Part shown: piece after piece, positions 24,602 to 36,100 of the stretch | How the letters are laid out: each line of letters starts with the position of its first letter | How positions within the stretch are numbered: the stretch's first letter is position 1 | NCBI GenBank assembly: GCA_963971405.1 | Contig: OZ020487.1 | Location: 16,961,344 to 17,025,343 of the forward strand | Reading direction: 5' to 3' | From: Psococerastis gibbosa | Lineage: Eukaryota > Arthropoda > Insecta > Psocodea > Psocidae | Length of the DNA: 64,000 bases | Position numbers and translations under genes: made by a program | Notes under the pieces: generated by a model | The model's database searches: none | What the model saw: the letters and a program-made list of their open reading frames with translations, nothing else | What the model was told of the DNA's origin: nothing

Positions 24602-25829
24602 CTGGCTACTGGCTATGCATAGAATCATTTCGCAAGAACGGACATAAATGTTTAATGTAGGTAGTAGCAGTATGGTTGAACACAGTCCCAGGGCACGGTG
24701 TGGGCCCATAGGACAGTGGACCTCCTGATTATAGTGGATTCCGAACCACTTGAGAAACACAGTGAAGTCACACGATTAGTTCGGAGGTGACCAGGACAAG
24801 TCCTACCATGTTTCCCTACGGGCACTGTGCACACGACCAAGTTATCTGCAGCTTTGAATCTGCTCTGGTCCACTGGATTCAACTTGGTATGGTGGTCGGC
24901 ATAAATGTAGGTGATGTATAGGAATCAATTTTGCTGCAAAGTGTAGGCTGCCGCTCTCCCCTCACATCACCTTGCCTATTGGTCATAAAACTTTCCATCT
25001 CTTCTTAACGATGTCTCACTGTTTTATGAAGGCAGCCTTATTAATAATGACAGCTACACACATAAAGAAATAAAATCTTAATGTCCTGAAGAACATTTTA
25101 CGGACCTATTCCTACTTATAGTGGCCCATAGGTCCTTTGTCCAATGCCAACGACCCCATGGATTTTGGACATTAATTGTATTGTTTCCGTATGAATTTTT
25201 GGCCATTGACAAACTGGTATAAGTCCTCGATGTCAACCTACACCGGTTACAAGCGATAATAGACAAACTGAGACAAGATTACCATTGACGCAATGAAACA
25301 GGCGAAAGCATGACTTAACCAAGTACAAATTCGAGTCCTGCACCTATTATATTGGCTGTCCATTTAAATATGGCTATTAAAATGAAACTATGCGTATATA
25401 ATGAGACAATGAGTATCTTAGATTCTTAAAAGAATAAAAATCATCAATGTTGAAGCTCCATATAGTCCATAGATGCTAATTACGCTGTGTTGAGCCGTAT
25501 GTCACAGCAGATTAAACTCACGGTAAGTTGATGGAGGCACACTTACAAAGTTACGAATGATATATACGAAAGCTCTATCGTATAAATCAATGGTAAGATG
25601 ACTGTTGTTCGGGTAACACTTGCATGCCTCAGTCAACCTATCGTGATTTTACTGCTGTGTAGTGTGGCTCAACTCAGTGTATAGTTTATGCCAAAATAGT
25701 AATTATAAAAATACTTTGTCAGGTTTGAATTTACTGACTGCTTACTGTTTACTCTGATGACCTATATCGTATGCTTGTAAGTACTTTACCACAATACGAA
25801 GACATGTGACGATGATAATTTTTTTAATG

Positions 25830-26064
25830 CAGGCGTGGCTCTATGGAGACCCCCCATTAGGGTCCTCAAAATGCGTAAAACCCCACTATTTCAGTCCTAT
25901 TTTTCACAAATTTTCTCCGGGGCCCCCCTTGTGCTCGGTAGTATTAATTACCTATAATATTGCTCTGGAAATTCGTAAAACGCCAATATTTCAGCCCTAT
26001 TGTTAAAAAAAAATCGGAATTTAATCTTAGCCCCCTCCTTGGTCTCATTCTAGATCCGCGCTTG
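25830..26064. mobile_element. hAT-like MITE, CAGGCG-type ends
   Basis: The ends CAGGCGTGGCTCTA and TAGATCCGCGCTTG are inverted. The flanks TTTTAATG (25822-25829) and TGTTAATG (26065-26072) match at seven of eight. Internal phrases such as AAATGCGTAAAACCCCACTA and TATTTCAGCCCTATT recur in 33017-33368 (opposite orientation) and in 30545-30809. Confidence 0.75.
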
Positions 26065-26868
26065 TGTTAATGCACTATGTAATAATATTGTTATCTTTCA
26101 CATTGTAAGCGTTTTTATTTATACTTATATTTGCAATTTTTATTTTTTGCTGTCATTATGTGTGGCATTATGCTAATAGTGAAATTGTTCTCATCCTGAA
26201 CACTGTCTATGACAAATGTGCCTTTTCAGCCTGACAAAAATAAACCTCGCTAAGTGTCTTCGTATTGTAGACGGGTAGTAGACCTATTTGCATTTGGTGC
26301 ATGCAGAGCATTTAAATTCACTTTGAATGCGTGTTTGTTTACGAGACCAAGTTCTTTGCGTGACTTTTTCGCATGATTAAAAATTGGTCCACTAGTACCC
26401 ATAATTATCATACATGATATTGTACCTTCCGCGCTCGTGACTCAGAATCAGGCCATACAGGACCTAATCGGTCATGCCAGAATTTCACTTTTATTGTAAT
26501 AAAAAACTAATCTAACGTAACTTTTAGGTTTGTCGTAGCGTTTTTGAACACTGCAATAGTTGAGATGCTTAGAAAACAAGAGATTCAAGTGACTCATTGT
26601 GAATAAAAATAACTTTGTAAAGTTTTTTGATATACCATTATTATAAAAACACACAACCGGTTTCGGCTCACGCCATCGTCAAGTGTAAGAAAACAGTCAA
26701 AACAAAAAAGAATGCAAGATAAACACTAAACTTATTGTCTAGATATGTATGATATAATATAGCATACGTCACTAAATTATACTTATTCACAATGAGTAAC
26801 AGTAAGTTTTGCAAAGTTAATAAGGAGACTATTATGTGTATGGCCAATGGACTCACAACTCGCGGAGG

Positions 26869-27012
26869 TCAGTTTCTAATTAGTCCTTCCAGTGGTTTTG
26901 TGGAGGTCCCTGTATACTTCCTCCCGTCATGCTTGGTTTGTTCATGGTTTGGCATTTTTACTACGTGACCCAGCCTTCTTAGACGCTGCGCTTTTATAAA
27001 ATGAACACTAAA
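26869..27012 (-). pseudogene. Non-LTR retrotransposon C-terminal fragment
   Basis: The minus strand reads FIKAQRLRRLGHVVKMPNHE, the familiar basic segment near the end of LINE reverse transcriptase proteins (K.RRLRWLGHV.RMP). Only about 48 codons are recognisable; the rest is lost. Confidence 0.6.
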
Positions 27013-27518
27013 GGTACTGGGCAATTTATTCACCATTGCTAGTGTACATGTGTAGCCTACCGCGGAGGCATATATTAGTTGTTCACTTAATTGCACTAAT
27101 TAATTGCAATGTTCAAGTGGGATATACATATATAGGCTACCTTATAACAGGTGAATAAACAAATATGTACAATTTTCATTAGCATCTTAATTGGAGCAAT
27201 TCTTATGGTGAAGTGCTGGTGCATTTAACTACTTATGCCTACTGTAGAAAGATAATGCATTAATTAATTGGGTAATTTATAGATGGTTAAGTGTTTTACA
27301 AGGCATTAAATTGCAATGCAATATGATGAAACGGCAAGAAATCTTAAACGGCTCCAACTATTTTTTTTTTAAATTCACATAGACCTGTATACAATATTGT
27401 GCGAGCAGCTGTTATCAATCTAAAAAAAAAACACTAATTAATAAAAACTGGTTCTGGAAACAAAAATGGAGCAACAATTATGGATAATACCCCAATCATG
27501 CGCCAATTTTAATGTGTA

Positions 27519-27685
27519 GCCAGGCTGCAGCCAGAAGTTTTTTCGGGGGGGGGGGGGATCTGACGTCACCGGAGGTGAGGTAACCTCAATATGTTTAAAA
27601 CTCAATTCTATCTAGTGTACGCTGAAAATATTTCGGGGGGGGGGGGGGGTCCGGACCCGCTGGACCCCCCTCCGGCTACGGCCAT
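27519..27685. mobile_element. hAT-like MITE with two poly-G blocks
   Basis: GCCAGGCTGCAGCC at the left and GGCTACGGCCAT at the right are imperfect inverted ends. The flanks AATGTGTA (27511-27518) and AATGTGCA (27686-27693) match at seven of eight. Each half carries TTTCGGGGGGGGG, as in 43613-43792, which is the same family. Confidence 0.7.
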
Positions 27686-27772
27686 AATGTGCAGTATGAC
27701 TGACTTCTTTTTTTTTGTCTTTCTCTGTAGTAGTATTTAATTAGTCTGTTCATGCTAGACTAAGGCGCCCAT

Positions 27773-27926
27773 TCCACATACGTCAATCGTCAATGAAAAA
27801 TTGAAAAATGACGTCAAAATGACGTAAATTGACGTGGTAGCAGAATTTTTAGTATGTCTTTAATGTCTGCTAAACCGTCATTTTTCAATTTTTCATTGAC
27901 GATTGACGTATGTGGAATGGGCGCCT
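27773..27926. mobile_element. Hairpin MITE, AGGCGCCCATTCCACATACG ends
   Basis: The 154-bp element is almost one long palindrome: AGGCGCCCATTCCACATACG and its inverse bound arms of about 50 bases, separated by a core containing GACGTGGTAGCAGA and GTATGTCTTTAATGTCTGC. A TA precedes it at 27771-27772, and the right side has lost one base of the expected TA. A full CRE palindrome TGACGTCA lies at 27809-27816. Confidence 0.85.
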
Positions 27927-28350
27927 ATGCAATTGTCCCATTGATCCAGGATTGGAAAAATTGAGACAGCCAAAATTTGACCCTAGAACTGGTATTTACG
28001 ATGGAACTCCCCAATTAATTACATTACGGTACCAATTATAACTGATAAATATGAGAGCATGTACGGTTGACTCGTACCGGTTCTTGTGATTTGCACTATG
28101 ACACAAGAGATGTGAATCAGAAAATATGCATGTAAGATCTATGGTCCCGAATCTAAGGACTCCGCCCTGTGTCTTATATGCGAATGGAAAGATTTTACTG
28201 TTATTTGCATAAGAAGAGTCTGCGTTGTGTGTGAGGTATGCAGCCAGGGGCGGGACGGGTCCGCGAACCTGACCCCAATATCTTCACCTTGACATTGCCT
28301 TATAGCGGAACCTACCCCGTCATCCTGAAACGTGTCTGCTCTCTGGCTAT

Positions 28351-29160
28351 ACAGATGCCAAAAACAAAACTTCTTCTGTACTTACTACATGTTGTAGTTA
28401 TAGCGATCTGAATCAGGCTTGATCTTTTAGATACGCAAGCTAAGAGCCCATTTATACAAAGTGAGAAGAAGATTAGCTTTCTGCTTGTAGGCCTATATTT
28501 ACAGATGCCGAAAACAAAACACTTTCTGTACTTACTGCATGCTGTAGTTATAGCGATCTGAATCAGACTTGATCTTTAGGTACCTACGCAAGCTAAAAGT
28601 CCATGCATTTATACAAAGTGAGAAGGAGATCAGCTTTCTGCTTGTAGGCCTATATTTACAGATGCCGAAAACAAAACACCTTTTGTACTTACTGCATGCT
28701 GTAGTTACAGCGATCTGAATGAGGGTTTTTCTTTTAGAAACGCAACCTAAGAGCCCATTTATACAAAGTGAGAAGGAGATTAGCTTTCTGCTTGTAGGCC
28801 TGTATTTACAGATGCCGAAAACAAAACACTTTCTGTACTTACTGCATGCTGTAGTTATAGCGATCTGAATCAGACTTGATCTTTTAGATACCTACGCAAG
28901 CTAAAAGTCCATGCATTTATACAAAGTGAGAAGGAGATCAGCTTTCTGCTTGTAGGCCTATATTTACAGATGCCGAAAACAAAACACCTTCTGTACTTAC
29001 TGCATGCTGTAGTTATAGCGATCTGAATCAGGCTTGTTCTTTTAGAAACGCAACCTAAAAGCCCATTTATACAAAGAGATTTTTCGAGCTGCAAAAGCAG
29101 GAGATTAGCTTGCTGTTTGTACGATTTATTTACAGATGTCAAAAAGTTCCATTTGAAATA
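28351..29160. repeat. Alternating 150/157-bp tandem array (higher-order repeat)
   Basis: The phrase ACAGATGCC(A/G)AAAACAAAAC begins units at 28351, 28501, 28658, 28808 and 28966, and a diverged sixth start lies at 29132. Spacings are 150, 157, 150, 158 and 166. Units 2 and 4 share an insertion (ACCTACGCAAGCTAAAAGTC, then CATGCATTTATAC) that units 1 and 3 lack, so the ancestral duplicated unit was a dimer. Confidence 0.9.
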
Positions 29161-30101
29161 AAATTTAAGTTTTAATTTGTTAATATAAATATTATACCCC
29201 TTACAACTTGGAGCCATATATAGTATTCAGACTGCAGCCCGAAAAACAATTTGTTTCCCTCGCCAAACCAGAGATTTAAATTATTTTTTAAAAGTTAGGA
29301 CAGCAGTTAGATGTTGAATTGAACGAAAATGAAATTCTTATAGATTTAAAAAAAAGGTGTTTACTTACTTATTATGTTAACACAGTAGGCTGCAAGAAGT
29401 TTAGATTGTATGTTTCCAGCCTACCACTCGATAAATCGCTCTATAAGAGTTGTTGAAATAAAAATATGGTATGAGTAGCTTTTTGAGCTTTTTGACGAGT
29501 TATTAACTTCTAGCGCGTTCAAAGAACACGTGATACTTTTATCCAGGACAAGCGTACCGGCACTTGACTTGTATAAAATATATAGGGATGTCTGGCGAGT
29601 TCGTGTATATACATAGGTAGGCTATGCCAGATGCTGCTGCATTGAAAGAAAAAATGAATTAATTGTTTAATTGAGATTACACCATATAGGTACTCATTTT
29701 TTTTCTTTTGAAATATTAATTCCTCCTTATGTACTATATGTCTATTTTATATGGTAACAAATTGAAATTCGTTTCACCTCAGCCATCACAAGTGTTTTTT
29801 TTACAGCATATATTTATCTATCTATGTGTACACATACCAGATATCCCTATAGGAGGCACGAATGTGTCAAAGACATATAGTATACCTTTAAAATAACATT
29901 ATTGGGATTTCTTCAAAAGCGACCTAAAATAAATTTTTCGCTTCTTTCAGTGCTCAATAACATACCCAGGCATATCTAGTCAATCCAGTGGCGTATCTGT
30001 GTTGCAAGCTCCCACCGCAATGAGATGACTTTTCAATAAGACGTTGACTAGCAAGAAAACAAAGTGGACCATGTGAACTACCTGTCCGAAGGAGAACCAT
30101 C

Positions 30102-33100
30102 ATGAACGTAGTTCTTATATTAACGGTAAGTTAAAGTCAATAATTACGGTAGCTTAATTAAACAAACAGTTTTGATCTGTGTGAACGGGACTGGCGGCGA
30201 CAAACCTTATGTTACCAGATGAATGGGAATTACCTCCGTCACGTTTTAAATGAGACAATTATGGTAATTTCGATATTGTAGAGGAAGTTAATGTACATAC
30301 TTTAATTCCTTGGGAACTGTATTAGGCTTTCATGACGGATTACATTAGGTGGGCAGGTTCTATCTTCTGTATGGTTTGTACGTTGTACGTCAAAATTGTG
30401 TCCGGGTGGTCCTAAATGCCCTGCGTAAAAGCCAAAAGACAAATTAATTAATTGGCTGATTACCTAATGTATTGTATATTTAATTGCCTGGACAGGTTAA
30501 TATGACACGCATTCCTAATTATGTTGAATTTGCGTAGGTCTACACAGGGGCGTAAAGTTGGGGGGGGGGGCACGGTCCATCTTGCCCCCCAGCCTGGAGC
30601 ATTGTAAGACGTGCTTCATGGAAACCCCCTGGCCCCTTTGCAGCAATATGAATAGAAGTATTCCTTTATTAGCTTTGTAAAATCTACAGCTATACTTTAC
30701 TAGGCCCACTATTAAAATGCGTAAAACCCTACTATTTTGCTCTTATATTTTCAATTTTTCTTTATCTTCGTTTTTTCCCCCGCCATCATTCTAAAACTTT
30801 ACGCCTCTGCGGGTCTACAAATACTCCCTCGCCAGTGACAATTCGGCTGGTACCTACAAATATTTTGTAGACAACGAATGACCGAGTCAATATGGCGAAA
30901 TAGATTCGTTGCTCCTTCCATAGTAAAAATCATATAAAAATGGTCTGATAAAAAAATTTACGAAAAATAAAATATTTTTGAATTAAATTTATTATTACTT
31001 CACAAAACCCGTTACCCGATAAAGTCAAAGGTGCATCAAACTGATTTTATGGAATAGGTATTAGTGATCAGCCTGTTTCTTTGATAAAGTTTTTTTTTTT
31101 AAATTATAAAAAGTTAAATCCCGCACAAACAATTTAATGAACGTATCCAATTAACCTATACAATCGCCTCACTAACTCACCTAATAGGTACTTGTGTCGA
31201 GTTGCGACAAGTCTCTGACCGCAAGGTGTGTACAAAAGTATAAGCACGCTACCACCTTGCCACCACCGAAGTCGCTTGGAACGAGGAGTTAATTAATTTC
31301 GTCCAAAATACAGTCATTCCTTGCTTGCATATTTCTTAAAAATCTGTACCTTAGTCTGTCCGTTCAACTATTGTACAATATTTAGAGCATTTTCTGCTAG
31401 TCATGGAAATGTCTTCAGTGAGACAAAGTACCTACCTGGTACCAAGTGTTACGCTTCATTGGCGTTCTCTGTATTCTTATTTGATGGCTTGATGCAAGTC
31501 ACGTTCAGTTGAGCCCGCTGCCAACTGGCAAGCTATTTACCCATACTATAGTATAATAAAAATGCGCATTTACAAGTAGAAGGTGAAGATGAACCTTTCT
31601 CTACAGAACACTTTGAACCGAACGTACAGCTGTAATTCTGAACAGACGAAAATTATTGGCTGAATTCGCCAGTTGATTTCGCCTATTAGCACTAATTACT
31701 AATAAGAGCTTATACTAAATAGATCTAAAACCTGAATTCGTGGTTGAAGGTTCATAATTTAATATACGATAGATCACGATATACGATACTATAAGTGGTC
31801 AAATAACAAAAATTCCGACAGAGCCAAGTTTTGGCACATATACCTTTACTCAGGGACGCCGAGTTTTAAAAATTCTGGGGGGGGGGCAAGAATTCGGTAC
31901 TCTGGAAAGTATTAGGAAAATGCATTGGTAAATGGTTAACTAAAATAACTATAATGCAGAAAGCATTGACCGACGTACACTCGCTCTTTCTATAAAATTA
32001 TTTACTAAAGCCGTTCTATCAAAAATCATTTGAAAGTTGGCTATACGAACAAAATTGGCGCGAAAAAGTTTCTAAAAGTCGGTGCGGTGCAAGTGCCAAA
32101 TTATGTGATTTATTTTTATCTTAATGTTTGAAATATTAACAGAGACAAATAAATAAACTGCACCAAGGGTTCTTTGCTTCTGGCCCCCCCCCCCCAGAAA
32201 CTAGTCTTACTACTAACACAAGTGGGTTTCTTAGACAAAGTTAATTTCCTAACGATTATTTGGGTTTTACTAATTCGGGTTGTTATAAAAAGTTTTTCTA
32301 AAACTCTAAGTTTTTGTTATTTTTTGTTTATCACATACCTTTGTTTTACCATTATATACCATTATATACAAAATGTCAAAAGTCCCCAAAAATCCCATGT
32401 GTGCAATATAAGTTATTTGGGGTCGAAGGTCACACTTTCCGGTTTTTTGGGGTTTTCTCGAAAACGGTAAGTTTTATCAAAAAACATTTTGCACCAAATT
32501 TGTAGATCTTTAAATTTTAAATAAAGAAGGTATCTATCAGTTGTTTTCCAAGGGCCACCATTCCTGAGATATCGCGCTTGTAAGAGTCACGCCCCACATA
32601 ATAAGCACAAACAGCCACGTAGTACATTCCTATTTAGGTACTTAAGCATGCCTATTCTTCATGTATAAACTATACTATTAATCAAAAATATACACTTAAA
32701 ACTTGTGGCCAATATGATTTACGCTCCGATCCGCGAGATTTTAAGAATCATCTTGTTAGCGGGATATTTCTACAGGAAAATCAATTCTTAATTATCCCAT
32801 TGTTAAATTAGTGAATTTCGTAAATTCGTTGAAATTTATCATCAACCGTGTTTTTTTATTTTTAAAAACATAGCACGTTTTGCCCTATGGTAAGTAGGGG
32901 GAAAGCTGTGACCTAGTTAGAAGCTGCCAGTTTCGACTAATGACCCCCGAATAAAACCATTATTTGAATCTCTACGAAGTTTCTTTGCAATTTCAATCTT
33001 AGTATAGAGGTCTGAGCAGGCGCGGAACTAGAATGAGATCAAGGAGGGGGCTAAGATTAAATTTCGATTTTTTTTTTTTTTTTTGAAAAATAGGGCTGAA

Positions 33101-36100
33101 ATATTGGGGTTTTACGCATTTTCAGAGCAATAAGGGTTCTATATTATAGGTAATTAATACAAATACAAAAAAAAAAACATTTGTGAAAAATTGGACTGAA
33201 ATAGTGGGGTTATGCGCATTTTGAGGACCCTGATGGGGGGGGGGGCTATAGCTATAGTAAAATACAATAGAATATAATATTATTACTATTTATTGTATTA
33301 TTATTACATTTACATGGCGCCCAACGTGGGGCTATAGCCCCCCCCCCCCCCCCGTAGATCCGCGCCTGGACCTGAGCAAAGTTAGAGAAAAATAGGCGCG
33401 ATAAGTACTTGGCCGCTTGAGTGTTAAAGGAGAGGTCGATTCGAGTGTGCGCAACCTGTAGGCACAGAATAGCTAATACAAACAACTTTCTCGTTCTCCC
33501 TACGAATACGCCTAGAAGCACTTTCATTGACACGTCTTCGTCCATCACGCGCACTCATCTCGTTGCCCAGTTGCCCACTACGTTACCTACCTTCAGAAGT
33601 CAGTGGCATATATATGAAATATTTTCGGGAGTGGCTGAGGCCAGATGGCATCTAGCTATAAACGTCTTGCCGCGGGCCAGAGGACTAAGAGGGCATTGAA
33701 TTCTACCAACCAAGCAGTTTACCGCTCACTGTTGACTTGAACATCTATCTGCCATTTTATTATGAATTAGAAAAACTCACATGAGTTAATTTCGTCTTAA
33801 ATTTTCCCATGGGTCCTCTCGCCATTTACACGCCACTGTTAGAAGTTGAAGAGAAGTGAGTCCAGATTTTAAATTTCATTACAATCCACAACAATTTTTA
33901 GGCTCATGATCATCAAAATTTGTGACCCCATCCAGAATTCTTCTAAAATATGATCAAGATTAATTTTCTGCAATAAATCATATTCAATGGCCATTATGGC
34001 TAGTGAACTTAAGTGACCCTGGGTCATTGTGGAGCGACGACAATTTTTTAAAACTTATTAACTTTTAAAAAAAAATTGTGGGTCCTCTAGACAATTGCCT
34101 AGTGTGCCTAATTGGTGATCCGGCACTGATAGTAAGACAGAGATTGGAATTAAATTGAACAGCCTGTCCTGTTCGGTACCTAGCTACATAATGTAGAATA
34201 GGCCTAGAATAGAATAGAATAGAATATCTCTGTATTGAGTCATAAAATGAAACAATAGGCGTTTTAAGACTCAATAACAATAAATAAATTAAAACCTTAA
34301 AAATAGCCTAAAATCTTCACTGAGAATGAAGATTATATCATCATCATCGTCAATAGCCAGCTGCTGTTGCCCGAGTATGATACGTGAGCCTTCTCCACTC
34401 TCCCCTGTATTTTCTGTAATTCGTTTAAAAAAACGCAATTACCGTATTCAAGAAATTTGAAATATGAAAAGTAATAGACTTCATTGCGTGTAATGTTGTT
34501 TTGAAAAGGAACAGCTGTTTATACAACAATACTCATTCGACTTTCGCTTGGTAACATTTGTCTTCATTTTTCTCAGTTTCCACTTTTCCAGCAATGTTAA
34601 TCGTGATAGGAATCGGTAACGATTTTATGCCAGTTGTGAATTGTGATTTCTCTACTAATTAAAGTAGCGTTAGTTGTACTGACTGCATCCAATCATTGAT
34701 AGCAATTTAAATACAACTTCCATTGTAGTATCACCGTATTAATTGTAAGTTACTAGTATAGTCATGTAGATACGGCACTTGGTTCATTATCAGCTATGGG
34801 ATTATGATTTGGGATCATGTAAAGTTTTAAAACATTAGGTCGAAATCAATATAACCGTACCTCATGTGTGTTAAAATTATGTATACATATGGTTGACATG
34901 GTTTGATACCCACATAGTAATGACATACTGTACTGTAAGTACTGTACTGTACTTTCCTTGAATTCGGAAATTGATATTCATTACATACATTTACATTACA
35001 TACAATTTACCGGTCTATGCATCATTATGAATATTTGGACATCATACGAGGAGCGTCTGGAAAAGTTCTAATAATCACATATTTCTAACGCAGTTGCGAA
35101 AATGTGTGAATTATACTAACAAGAACTAGGCACCTTGGTAAGCCAAAAGTTGAAGTTTTAAGCAACCCGATGGAATTAGTCGCACGGCTAAGAGTTTGCC
35201 AAAAGCAAGAAATTGTTTGTATTTGCAAAATTTAGGTTCATGATGTGTTTGACGCCTAAAAATATGAAAGTTCGGGAAACTCGGGATCGGCGGAATGCGT
35301 TTTGTACAAGGGGAGGTGCTATATACATCCCACTGCAATAGGCTACATCTTTTATGAATTACATCTAGGTACATTAGTTACAAACACCATCCACCGCCTA
35401 GTTGAAAAACTGTCATGCTGAGTGGGAACGCTCTTTTTTACAGAGCATGTGCGGTTGTATAGAAAACAAACCTGTGGACTAACCGCACAGTAACGTGGAC
35501 TTAATTTAAAATCATACCGTACCAACAATTGTGGTTGCCTCTAGCCATTCCTTTTTTAAGAATGGTATAGCCTATCTATCTATATATATTTAAAATCATA
35601 CCGTACCATTAATTTTGGTTGCCTCTAGCCATTCCTTTTTTAAGAATCGTATAGCCTATCTATCGTAGATACTTTTCACTCGACTATAATGTTCTGAATA
35701 CGAAATTGAAAATACAATTTAATAAGGGGAAAACATTGAGGTTAAGAGGGTCATTCAAAATAAATATGTAATAATAATATAAATTACATTTATTATTATT
35801 CAACGCCCATAAAATAGTTATCTACAACTCAGGTGTATTACATTTAAATCGGTACTATATTTTCATTGTAGCTTAGTAAAATAAGTAAAATGCATCAGAT
35901 TTTGGAGCCTGACCCTAACATTTTCTCTATAAAACAATTAAATTCTAAGTTACCTCCATATAATTAGTTATTTCCTTCCACTTGTATCAAAATTACTGGC
36001 AATCTTCCAAGTGCTAGCCACTATGTCTATAGTATTGGGTCTGCTTTTGGATTAGCCATGGTTATTTCTAAATTATTTTCACAGTTATATTAAGTATCCA

